Positions 43,750-51,463 of a DNA stretch of 64,000 nucleotides are shown here, piece by piece. The notes under the pieces were generated by a model. The model made no database searches and was not told where the DNA came from. It worked only from the letters and a program-made list of their open reading frames with translations. Where the stretch lies: contig DAIRVG010000016.1 of the NCBI GenBank assembly GCA_036802945.1, positions 1 through 64,000 on the forward strand. Direction: 5' to 3'. Both the position numbers and the translations under genes were made by a program. The stretch is from Gp6-AA40 sp036802945 (lineage in GTDB: Bacteria; Acidobacteriota; Vicinamibacteria; Vicinamibacterales; UBA2999). Numbering within the stretch: position 1 is the first letter of the stretch; every line of letters starts with the position of its first letter.

Positions 43750-45318
43750 TCAGCGCACAAACGTGTACGCAACGACTGCCAGGCACGCGGCAACGGTCGC
43801 ACCAAGTCCCAGGTTCAGCACCAGTCGAAGCTTGAAGCTGCGCCGACGCTCGGCGTTCGACTGCATGAGAGGCACGACCGCGAGCACCGGTAAGCTGAGC
43901 ACCGAAACCAGGTCTTCATCGGTCTTGAAGCTGGTATCGCGCAGCTCGACCAAGACAATCAGCCCGATGCCGATGCCCAGCCCGAAGATCATCCCGAACG
44001 TGTTGATCTGCTGGCGATTCGGGCTCGTGGGTCTTTCGGGGAGCCGCGCAGGATCCAGCAGTTTGAACTGTTCACCAATCTGACGGCGTTCGAGGTTCGC
44101 GGAGATCTGCGACTCTTCCTTTTTCTGGAGCAGGTTCGTGTACTGCGTCTGCAGCGTGGTGTAGTCGCGGGTGAGCTCGATCATTTCCGACTCGCGTGTC
44201 GGAGCCAGCTCCACGCGTTGCTGATACCCGGCGGCAATCCGGCGCAACCGCTTTTCTTCGGCCTGTTCCGATGCGATCTGCTTATTCAACTGCTCGAATT
44301 CCGCGCGCACGTCTGCCAACCGTTTTCGTCGCAGCATCTCCACGGGCGGCACCCGAACGTTATCCGGGGACACCGGTGCATCGGCCGCTTCGGCGTCGGC
44401 TTTGGCTTGAAGGTTCGCCACGATGCGTTTCAGGCGCAAGACGTCGGGGTGATCGCTCTTCAGGCGCAATTGCAACTGGGTCAACGCGACCTTCGCTTGC
44501 TCGAGTTGCTGCGCAGGCGATCCTCCGCCCGTCGTCCCATCGCCGTTGCCGGCGGGCGCGACGGGCGGTGGCCCTGTCTCAACCACGGCATTCTCCAGCT
44601 CCGCCAACTGGCGCTCGAGCATCAGATGCCGGTCGCGGTCCCGATTCATCGACTCCACGACCGCGCGAATCTGGAGCTGGGTATTCGAGACCACCTGCAG
44701 GTTCGAGTCGAGCTGCGACGGCAGTTGTCCGGCGTACTGTTTCCGGTACGCTTCCAGCTTCTTCTCGGTTTCGACCAGCCGGCGTCGCGAGTCTTCGAGC
44801 TGCGCTTCGAGAAACTGGTTCGTCCCTTCGGCAAGGACCTCGCGGTCGCGCAGGTTTTCTTCGATGAACAGCGAGGCGAGGCGGTCGGTCACCCTCATGA
44901 CCGTCCTCGGATTGTCGCCGGTGTAGCTCACACGGAAGGCGTCGCCTTTGACGACCTGGATGTTGATGTCCCTGCGCATCCCCTCGACGATGTCTTCCAT
45001 GATGCCGGTACGGCGCGCTTCGGTGTACAGATTGAAGTCCTGGATGATCCGCTCCAGGCGCGTGCGGCTGAGAATCTGTTGAGCGATCGACTGCAGCCGA
45101 TCCTCGATTCGCGTCGTCACGGTGGACCGGACGTAGCTCTCGGGCACCCGCTGCGGCACGACCAGAATCAGCGTGTCGGAGCGAAAGATGTCGGGTAGAT
45201 ACCGTGAGTATGTCGCCGTCGCCGCCGACACAATTGAGAACGGCACGAGCAGCAGCCAGATGCGCCGGCGCAGGATCTGGAGAAAATCTTCAGGCTTGTA
45301 GACTTTACCGGGAAGCAT
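43750..45318 (-). CDS. Wzz/GNVR-type polysaccharide chain-length determinant
   Basis: 522 residues. One N-terminal transmembrane helix (RRRIWLLLVPFSIVSAATAT), a long periplasmic coiled coil (about 170-410) containing REVLAEGTNQFLEAQLEDSR and ESEMIELTRDYTTLQTQY, then a PxxP-rich segment (PARLPERPTSPNRQ) and a second helix near the C-terminus. It belongs to the form associated with exosortase-A EPS loci (TIGR03007 as I recall). It regulates polymer length at the inner membrane and activates the BY-kinase. Its 5' end overlaps the 3' end of the outer-membrane protein gene by 14 bp. Confidence 0.92.
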   Translation of the reverse strand: MLPGKVYKPEDFLQILRRRIWLLLVPFSIVSAATATYSRYLPDIFRSDTLILVVPQRVPESYVRSTVTTRIEDRLQSIAQQILSRTRLERIIQDFNLYTEARRTGIMEDIVEGMRRDINIQVVKGDAFRVSYTGDNPRTVMRVTDRLASLFIEENLRDREVLAEGTNQFLEAQLEDSRRRLVETEKKLEAYRKQYAGQLPSQLDSNLQVVSNTQLQIRAVVESMNRDRDRHLMLERQLAELENAVVETGPPPVAPAGNGDGTTGGGSPAQQLEQAKVALTQLQLRLKSDHPDVLRLKRIVANLQAKADAEAADAPVSPDNVRVPPVEMLRRKRLADVRAEFEQLNKQIASEQAEEKRLRRIAAGYQQRVELAPTRESEMIELTRDYTTLQTQYTNLLQKKEESQISANLERRQIGEQFKLLDPARLPERPTSPNRQQINTFGMIFGLGIGIGLIVLVELRDTSFKTDEDLVSVLSLPVLAVVPLMQSNAERRRSFKLRLVLNLGLGATVAACLAVVAYTFVR

Positions 45319-46660
45319 CTGTCCTCCGTCCGCGTTGCAGTATCGGCACCCACACGCTTAGATAGACGCGCGCGCTGTGCCGGCCCATCTGGCGCGCAAT
45401 GCCCGTCGGCAATCCCTCGGCCTGGGCGAAACCGTATCGGTAGTAGTTGTAGTCGGTGCCAATTGCCAGAGATCGAGTGAGGCCCATGGTCAGACCGGTC
45501 GAACCGAAGTACGACGCAAACGTGTTGGCGTTCGACGCCAGGCCGACGTCTCCGCTCACTGCGCCAGCGGCGGATCTGAAGTTGAGACGTCGTGCGATCA
45601 GTCCGTCCAATCCAAGCATCACCGAGTCAGTGAAGAACGGTTGCCGGAAACGCTCGACAAAGCCCATCCCCCGGTTGTAACTAAGGGAGGCGGCCCACGA
45701 CCGCGCAATTTCGTGGGTAAGCACTGCGCTTCCTGTCAGCCGGAAATAGGTCTGTTGACGGTCTCTCAGGACGCCGGAACCGGTGTTGAACGACACTCTC
45801 GTCCGCCGGGATATCGAGAGTCCAAGGGTTCGAGTGAAATCGAGGCCGGCATCGATGTTGTGACCAACAACAGGTGAGGGCTCACCGGGCATGCGTCCTT
45901 CTGTGTAGGCGTAGCCGAAATGCGCGCCGAGCCCCTTCGTGAGGCCCATCGAGAACCGGCCGCTGCCCATTTGCGACGTGAGTGCGCTCCCTCCAAACGA
46001 AGTCGAAGCGCCAGTCCGCATACGCCCATAGCTGAGACCAAGCGAGGCGCGACGTCCGATCTGTCGGGAGAAACCGACGTCGCTGACCTGCGAGATGTGG
46101 TCCTGGCGACTGATTCCGAAAGTCGGCTCGATCAGTGCGAACTGACCAAGGACCGGTTCGCCGAGTGGAAGTCCCAGGACCAGCACGTTGTACGGCTGCA
46201 AGGAGACGCTATGGTTTGCGCTCAATCGCGAGCGACGCGACAGCTGAACCGACACGCCGAGGCCTCCGGAGTGGCTCGACACGTACGGCGACGCGAGACT
46301 CGGAACGTATTGGCCGGAGGTTCCCAGCGAGGCTCCGAACCCGACGCGAGTCTTGCTGAGCGAATATGAAAGCCCCGCCGACATGTATCCGTAGCGTTGG
46401 ATTTGGGAACGACCGTTGGCGCCAGCCAGCTGCAGGTCCTGCAGATCACTGGCGACACCAGACACCGCGAGTATGTTGTTGTCCAAGCCAACGCCCAGCG
46501 AGGCACTCGCAGCGAGCGACTGTTCCCACTCAGCCGCGCCGCCGCCAAACAACCCGCGGTACGGCCGATCGGGGCGGCCTGTCTGCTGCGCCCACAACGG
46601 TGAGGCGATGCAGCACACGGCTACCAGAGCGCAGGCGATGCGAGAGAAGCTCAATGTCAT
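45305..46660 (-). CDS. Outer-membrane beta-barrel protein of EPS locus (putative)
   Basis: 451 residues. The signal peptide ends ASPLWAQ. The rest consists of alternating hydrophobic/polar strands with aromatic belts (GYMSAGLSYSLSKTRVGFGA, TSGQYVPSL) and ends in a strand-like sequence, as expected for an outer-membrane barrel of about 16 strands or more. Genes of this type (TIGR03016-like) sit between the export protein and Wzz in exosortase-A EPS loci. It may be the outer-membrane outlet or an assembly partner of the Wza-like protein. Function is inferred from structure and neighbours. Confidence 0.8.
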   Translation of the reverse strand: MTLSFSRIACALVAVCCIASPLWAQQTGRPDRPYRGLFGGGAAEWEQSLAASASLGVGLDNNILAVSGVASDLQDLQLAGANGRSQIQRYGYMSAGLSYSLSKTRVGFGASLGTSGQYVPSLASPYVSSHSGGLGVSVQLSRRSRLSANHSVSLQPYNVLVLGLPLGEPVLGQFALIEPTFGISRQDHISQVSDVGFSRQIGRRASLGLSYGRMRTGASTSFGGSALTSQMGSGRFSMGLTKGLGAHFGYAYTEGRMPGEPSPVVGHNIDAGLDFTRTLGLSISRRTRVSFNTGSGVLRDRQQTYFRLTGSAVLTHEIARSWAASLSYNRGMGFVERFRQPFFTDSVMLGLDGLIARRLNFRSAAGAVSGDVGLASNANTFASYFGSTGLTMGLTRSLAIGTDYNYYRYGFAQAEGLPTGIARQMGRHSARVYLSVWVPILQRGRRTDASR

Positions 46661-46669
46661 TGCCGGCTA

Positions 46670-47380
46670 TTACGGAACAATGATCGTGTCGCCGGGCTTC
46701 AGGTCGATGTTCTGCTGCAGGTTCTTACCCTCGGTCACGTCCTTGTAGTTGAACTTGTGGCTCACCGTCTTGCCGTTCTCAACGCGCATGATCACGATCT
46801 TGTCGGACTTCGAGTACTCGCCGACGCCGCCGGCGATAGCGATCATCTGCAGCACAGTTGTCGGTCCTCCCAGCGGAAAGGGACCCGGCTTTCCGATCTG
46901 ACCCAACATGAACACCTTCCGGCTGTTAATCCCCTTGACCACCACCGTGACAGCCGGGTCCTCTACGAACTTGCCGGCAGCTTCGGTCACGGTGAGGCGG
47001 AGCTGTTCCGGCGTCAGCCCCGACGCCTGCACTTCGTTGATGAGCGGGAGCGAAATCTTTCCATCGGGCCGCACCTGCACGTCACCAGACATGTCCTTTT
47101 CGCGCCAGAAGATGATCGTCAGCATGTCGTCGGGACCGATCACGTAGTCAGGCGGCGTGGGCACGCCAGCGGGCACGACGGGTGCCACGGTGGCTCGCGC
47201 CTGCGCGGTCGACGCTGGCGTTGCTATCTGCGCCGCCGCCGGCGTTGCTGTCGGCGTCGCTGCCGGTGTTGTCTTTTGAGCCGGAGCTGGCGCCGCAGTT
47301 TGCGCGTACGCGGGCGCGCAGCACACGGCCGTTAGTGCGGTGGCAACAGTGGCAATTCTCAAGCGCTGCGTCTTCTTCAT
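46670..47380 (-). CDS. Polysaccharide export protein (Wza-like, SLBB-containing)
   Basis: 236 residues. A signal peptide ending PAYAQ is followed by an Ala/Pro/Thr-rich spacer (about 27-70). The Poly_export domain begins YVIGPDDMLTIIFWREKDMS, and an SLBB-like repeat contains VFMLGQIGKPGPFPLGG and ends LKPGDTIIVP. No lipobox Cys is visible, unlike Wza. It would form the periplasmic/outer-membrane part of the export channel. The ATG at 47380 has a strong Shine-Dalgarno (GGGGAGGA) that overlaps a G-rich heptamer repeat array, so translation could depend on RNA structure. Confidence 0.92.
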   Translation of the reverse strand: MKKTQRLRIATVATALTAVCCAPAYAQTAAPAPAQKTTPAATPTATPAAAQIATPASTAQARATVAPVVPAGVPTPPDYVIGPDDMLTIIFWREKDMSGDVQVRPDGKISLPLINEVQASGLTPEQLRLTVTEAAGKFVEDPAVTVVVKGINSRKVFMLGQIGKPGPFPLGGPTTVLQMIAIAGGVGEYSKSDKIVIMRVENGKTVSHKFNYKDVTEGKNLQQNIDLKPGDTIIVP

Positions 47381-47384
47381 CGCG

Positions 47385-47392
47385 TCCTCCCC
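47385..47392 (-). promoter_or_regulatory. Shine-Dalgarno of the export gene merged with G-rich repeat
   Basis: On the minus strand the export gene is preceded by GGGGAGGA five bases before the ATG. Its first four bases belong to the last heptamer of the array at 47389-47444. A G-quadruplex in the mRNA repeat would directly mask this site. Confidence 0.6.
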
Positions 47393-47444
47393 TGACCCCT
47401 AACCCCTAACCCCTGACCCCTAACCCCTAACCCCTGACCCCTAA
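47389..47444 (-). repeat. Heptamer array (TTAGGGG/TCAGGGG), potential G-quadruplex
   Basis: Eight consecutive 7-base units, CCCCTGA or CCCCTAA on the plus strand, in the order TGA, TAA, TAA repeated, so there is a higher-order period of 21. On the transcribed minus-strand mRNA this is eight runs of four G separated by UUA or UCA, between the sigma54-type regulator and the export gene. The same heptamers recur at 57509-57535. Confidence 0.95.
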
Positions 47445-47447
47445 CCC

Positions 47448-48623
47448 TTATCGATATTCCTTAAACGGCACCTGGCAGTCGTGCTTCCGCAGGAAGTTCA
47501 GGAACCGCTTGTAGTCGCGCTGTTCCATGTTGAAGATGCGCGCCACGATCTTGTAGTTGCCACGAGCTTCTTCGAGCCCCTTCCGGACGAGGTCCCGCAC
47601 GTTGCCCCGGGTGATGTCGCGCTGCATATAGAGGGGATACACGACCGTCCAGAACGACTCGCGATCCTCGATCAGGCGCTTGAACAAGTCGTCGGCGACC
47701 GTCCGGCGACGCTCACGCCTCGGACGCGTTTCCACGCCTGGACGCATGCGAATCTCGAGCGGGAGGTCTTCGGCGCGAATCGTATTGAGGGCGCCGGTCA
47801 CTGCGAGCCGTTCGATCACGTTCTGGAGCTCGCGCACGTTGCCGGGCCAGTTGTATTGCGTCATCGCATCCATCGCTTCGGGGGATATTTCCCGGGCGGT
47901 GTAGGCGCCGTTTCGCGTGAAATGATTGAGGAAGTGATTGGCCAGCGGCGGGATGTCCACGCGGCGATCGCGCAGCGGCGGCACCATCAGATGGATGACG
48001 TTCAGGCGATAAAACAGATCTTCCCTGAACGTGCCCTGTCCGATCATGTCGCGCAGGTTCCGATTGGTGGCGGCGATGACGCGCACGTCGACGCGTCCCA
48101 TGGCGCGGTCGGCACCGACCTTCTGCAGTTCTCCCGTTTCCAGGAAACGCAGCAGCAGGCCCTGCATCCGGAGCGTCATCTCGCCGATCTCGTCGAGGAA
48201 CATGGTGCCCTGATCGGCAAGCTCGAGCTTTCCGAGCTTGTCGCGGTAGGCGCCGGTGAAGCTCCCCTTGACATGGCCAAACAGCTCGGACTCGAGCAGT
48301 GTTTCTGGCATTCCGGCGCAGTTCACGGCGACGAACGTGCGATCCGATCGGCCGCTGCCGTTATGGACCGCCTGGGCGACGAGCTCTTTGCCCGACCCGC
48401 TTTCGCCGGTAATCAGCACCTTTGCGTCGGCAGGGGCCACTCGCTCGATTTCCGCTTTGAGATCGAGCATCGGGGCGCTGGTGCCGATTAACGTGGCTCC
48501 ATTCGACCTGATCGTGTGTTTGCCTCTGTCCAGTGCGTGCGGGTCGAACTCCCGTTCGCGCCCGCGAGGAGCCGGAGGAACATCGCGTCCTGCCGAACGT
48601 GGAAAGTCGCTGGATACGCTCAT
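47448..48623 (-). CDS. Sigma54-type AAA+ transcriptional activator without receiver domain
   Basis: 391 residues. The AAA+ domain (about 45-285) has Walker A GESGSGKE, an intact sigma54-contacting loop GSFTGAY (GAFTGA motif), Walker B MFLDEIGEM and the R-finger region. A short N-terminal leader replaces any receiver. The C-terminal 85 residues are not a standard Fis domain but contain EARGNYKIVARIFNMEQRDYKR, a Fis-like helix-turn-helix in an extended context shared with 49315-50436. The ATG at 48623 was chosen; the frame extends further. It is first in the minus-strand EPS run and likely controls it. Confidence 0.9.
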   Translation of the reverse strand: MSVSSDFPRSAGRDVPPAPRGREREFDPHALDRGKHTIRSNGATLIGTSAPMLDLKAEIERVAPADAKVLITGESGSGKELVAQAVHNGSGRSDRTFVAVNCAGMPETLLESELFGHVKGSFTGAYRDKLGKLELADQGTMFLDEIGEMTLRMQGLLLRFLETGELQKVGADRAMGRVDVRVIAATNRNLRDMIGQGTFREDLFYRLNVIHLMVPPLRDRRVDIPPLANHFLNHFTRNGAYTAREISPEAMDAMTQYNWPGNVRELQNVIERLAVTGALNTIRAEDLPLEIRMRPGVETRPRRERRRTVADDLFKRLIEDRESFWTVVYPLYMQRDITRGNVRDLVRKGLEEARGNYKIVARIFNMEQRDYKRFLNFLRKHDCQVPFKEYR

Positions 48624-48799
48624 TCGTCTGTTCTGTGCGCGCGTACGATTGCCGGCCCCGCGCAACGGGCATTACGGCAATTGGTGGCGGTTGTGAACCT
48701 TTTAAGTGAGTCGAAGAGTCCGCACCCCGCGAGCGATCATCAGCTCGCGCGTCCATCCAATGTCAGGACAAAGGCCTATTGTGCAAGGAGGTCGCCAGC

Positions 48800-48832
48800 G
48801 TGAAATCGGTCGACATCGCAGCTCGTAAGTGA
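48800..48832 (+). CDS. Possible 10-codon leader peptide
   Basis: GTG-start frame encoding M-K-S-V-D-I-A-A-R-K then TGA. It is preceded at seven bases by AAGGAGGT, a perfect match to the anti-Shine-Dalgarno. No larger frame explains this ribosome-binding site. It may be a leader ORF for the downstream regulator or the start of a small RNA; equally it could be chance. Confidence 0.22.
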   Translation: MKSVDIAARK

Positions 48833-49131
48833 CTGTTGAAGGTGAGGTTAGCTCACACACTCGCGCTCGGATCGCACGACGAAATCTCGCGGTGGCGCGA
48901 GGCGGTTATCCGGCGGGTCCTCGCGAGGATCAGAAAATAGTCTACTTATTGGATCCCTATTGGATCCCTCTCGCTCGCTCGTGAAGAACGTTGCGTCAGC
49001 GGCGAGATCAAAAACGTGAGGTCACCGAATCTCCCGAAACCGCCAACAACAAAGATGTAATGGCCACGTGCAGCCACGAGCACGCTCGTGCGAAGTTGAA
49101 CTTTTGGTTGTTAGACCGCAGAAAAAAGTGT

Positions 49132-49161
49132 CTCAATTTGGAAATTAATCGTTGAATTGAG
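49132..49161. promoter_or_regulatory. Inverted repeat, candidate operator
   Basis: CTCAATT (49132-49138) and AATTGAG (49155-49161) form a perfect 7-base inverted repeat with 16 bases between them in an AT-rich segment, about 155 bp before the regulator start at 49315. Spacing suits a dimeric DNA-binding protein, possibly the regulator itself. Confidence 0.3.
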
Positions 49162-49314
49162 CGGTTAAAACTACTCTTCCCGGTTGACTTCGGATTCCCC
49201 CCGCCTCAAAATTCTCGGCTGCACCGATAAGTCAGACATATCGCATGCTTTTAACCGGGTGTGTCCCCAGCATGTCCGGAATAGTGCGATTTCTTTCGTG
49301 AGCTGAGGCTCGAC

Positions 49315-50436
49315 ATGAATAAGACGGTAATGATGGTAGGCGTCAGCGCCGCCATTCGGGGTGTCGAAGAAGAAATTCATCACGCCGCGCGTTCGGACGC
49401 CAAGATTCTGATCACTGGCGAGAGCGGCGTGGGCAAGGAAATCGTGGCGCGGCTGATTCACGATCGCAGCAGCCGTTCGCGCGCGCCGCTCGTCACGATC
49501 AATTGCGCCGGTTTTCCAGACTCGCTTCTCGAGTCGGAGATGTTCGGACACGTCAAGGGCAGTTTCACCGACGCGCACCGCGACAAGCGCGGCTGGCTGG
49601 AAACGGCGCACGGCGGCACGATCTTCATGGACGAAGTCGGCGAGATGAGCCTCCGCATGCAGGCGCTCCTGCTGCGGTTTCTCGAGACCGGTGAAATTCA
49701 GCGTGTCGGTTCGGATCGACGCCTGCCGCCGCTCGATGTGCGCGTCATTACGGCCACTCATCGGAAGTTGATGCAGCACATCGCCGACAAGACCTTCCGC
49801 GAGGACTTGTACTATCGCCTCAACGTTGTGCACATCGAGGTACCACCTCTTCGCGAACGGCGCGAAGACATCTTCGTGCTTTTGACCCATTTCCTCCGGA
49901 TGGCGTCAGAGACGCACCGGATGACTGCTCCGGAAGTTACGTCCGAGGCGCTCGAGTGCCTCACGGCATATGAGTGGCCAGGCAACGTCCGCGAGCTCCG
50001 CAACGTTGCCGAACGGCTCGTGCTGAAATGCCGCGACGGAAAAGTGGATGTCGACAAGCTTCCGTCCGAGGTCGTACGAGACCGACGCGAGCGCCGCACG
50101 AAGGACGAAGCGGCCCAGCGTGCGCCGGTGACACCGACACACCAGGTGATGTTCGACCACATGCTCAAGGAGGGTGCGTCCTTCTGGTCGGAAGTGTACG
50201 AGCCCTTCATGGCGCGCGACCTCACCCGCCACGAAGTGCGCGAGCTCGTGCGGCTCGGCCTCGAGCACACCCGCGGAAACTACAAGCTCCTCGTCAGCTC
50301 GTTCAACATGCCGCCGGAGGACTACAAGAAATTCCTGAACTTCCTCCGCAAGTATCAGTGCCACGTCCCGTTCCAGCGATTCCGCATGATGACGGCGGCA
50401 ATGTCCGGCCGGTCGGCAGATACCGCGATCGCCTAG
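49315..50436 (+). CDS. Sigma54-activator-like AAA+ regulator with altered GAFTGA loop
   Basis: 373 residues, paralogue of 47448-48623. Walker A is GESGVGKE and Walker B is IFMDEVGEM. The sigma54-contacting loop reads GSFTDAH, with Asp replacing the second Gly of GAFTGA, a change expected to harm sigma54 contact. The C-terminal 90 residues share HTRGNYKLLVSSFNMPPEDY and the KFLNFLRKYQCHVPFQ tail with the paralogue. There is no receiver. The ATG at 49315 has TGAGG about ten bases upstream. The next gene, an epimerase, starts 3 bp after its stop. It could be a DNA-binding antagonist or co-regulator of the intact paralogue. Confidence 0.88.
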   Translation: MNKTVMMVGVSAAIRGVEEEIHHAARSDAKILITGESGVGKEIVARLIHDRSSRSRAPLVTINCAGFPDSLLESEMFGHVKGSFTDAHRDKRGWLETAHGGTIFMDEVGEMSLRMQALLLRFLETGEIQRVGSDRRLPPLDVRVITATHRKLMQHIADKTFREDLYYRLNVVHIEVPPLRERREDIFVLLTHFLRMASETHRMTAPEVTSEALECLTAYEWPGNVRELRNVAERLVLKCRDGKVDVDKLPSEVVRDRRERRTKDEAAQRAPVTPTHQVMFDHMLKEGASFWSEVYEPFMARDLTRHEVRELVRLGLEHTRGNYKLLVSSFNMPPEDYKKFLNFLRKYQCHVPFQRFRMMTAAMSGRSADTAIA

Positions 50437-50439
50437 TCG

Positions 50440-51405
50440 ATGCACGTGCTGGTGACGGGTGGTGCCGGATTTATCGGCAGCCACCTCGTTGACCGTCTGC
50501 TGGGTGAGGGTCACACCGTCACGGTGCTCGATAACTTTGACCCCTTTTACGACCGGTCAACCAAGGAACGAAACATACAGGGCCATCGCGATCATCCGCG
50601 ATGGCGGCTGGTCGATCGCGATATTCGAGACTTGTCAGCGCTGCATTCAGATCTTCGGGACGACTACGACGCGATCGTTCATCTGGCTGCGAGAGCTGGC
50701 GTGCGCCCGTCCATTGACGATCCGCTCGGCTATGCGGACGTCAACGTGCGAGGCACACACAACCTCCTCGAGCTCGCGCGCGCGCGGCACATCCTGCAGT
50801 TTGTGTTTGCGTCGTCGAGCAGCGTCTACGGTATCAATCCTCACGTTCCTTGGCGCGAGGACGATTTCGTGCTCCAGCCAATCAGCCCGTACGCGAGCAC
50901 CAAGGTCAGTGGCGAGCTCCTCGGCCACGTGTACAGCCATCTGTTTCAGATTCGCGTGGTAGCACTGCGCTTATTCACTGTTTACGGCCCACGTCAGCGG
51001 CCCGATCTTGCCATCCACAAATTCGCTGGGCTGATGCTCCAAGGCCGCCCGATCCCCGTCTTCGGCGATGGGTCAACGCGCAGGGACTATACATTCGTTG
51101 CGGACATCGTTTCTGGGATCCGAGCGGCGATCAACTACGACAAGACCGACTACGAAGTGATCAACCTTGGAAATAACGACACGCTCAGCCTCGACGAAAT
51201 GATCGCGGGCTTAGAAAAAGCGCTGGGGATTTCAGCGACGATTGAGCGGTTGCCGGAACAGCCTGGCGACGTGCCTCAGACCTGGGCGCAGATCGACAAG
51301 GCGCGCACTCTCCTTGGTTATGAGCCCTTGACTCGATACGCTGACGGAGTGAAGCAGTTTGCGGAATGGTTTCGACGCAGTCACACCTTGAACGTGGGTG
51401 TGTAA
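50440..51405 (+). CDS. NAD-dependent nucleotide-sugar epimerase (UDP-glucuronate 4-epimerase-like)
   Basis: 321 residues, extended SDR. Dinucleotide motif VTGGAGFIGSHL, the NAD-ribose acid in VLDNFD, HLAARAGVRPS, catalytic Ser in FASSSSVYG and YASTKVSGE with YxxxK. The YGPRQRPDLAIHKF segment is typical of UDP-glucuronate epimerases. It begins just 3 bp after the regulator stop, suggesting co-transcription. It likely supplies a nucleotide sugar for the EPS; UDP-galacturonate is a guess from family resemblance. Confidence 0.9.
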   Translation: MHVLVTGGAGFIGSHLVDRLLGEGHTVTVLDNFDPFYDRSTKERNIQGHRDHPRWRLVDRDIRDLSALHSDLRDDYDAIVHLAARAGVRPSIDDPLGYADVNVRGTHNLLELARARHILQFVFASSSSVYGINPHVPWREDDFVLQPISPYASTKVSGELLGHVYSHLFQIRVVALRLFTVYGPRQRPDLAIHKFAGLMLQGRPIPVFGDGSTRRDYTFVADIVSGIRAAINYDKTDYEVINLGNNDTLSLDEMIAGLEKALGISATIERLPEQPGDVPQTWAQIDKARTLLGYEPLTRYADGVKQFAEWFRRSHTLNVGV

Positions 51406-51463
51406 TTCTTGCCGGCCGTTCCCAAGGAACTGTTGGGTTACCAGACGGCCGATTGATTAGAAA

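Larger units (their letters stand above)
48624..49314. other. Long intergenic region between two sigma54-type regulators
   Basis: About 691 bp, AT-richer towards the right end. It should hold divergent promoters. I searched for GG-N10-GC sigma54 elements and found none convincing. Visible items are a 10-codon open frame with a perfect Shine-Dalgarno (48800-48832), the block AAAGGCCTATTGT at 48770-48782 shared with 21424, a direct repeat ATTGGATCCCT near 48953 and 48963, and an inverted repeat at 49132-49161. Confidence 0.5.

Noticed and set aside
47389..47444. Telomere-like or CRISPR-like array
   Set aside because: The units are only seven bases with no spacers, and the array is internal between two genes; it is a simple tandem repeat.
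48624..49314. Sigma54 promoters near the two regulators
   Set aside because: No GG-N10-GC arrangement close to the TGGCAC-N5-TTGC consensus was found on either strand.
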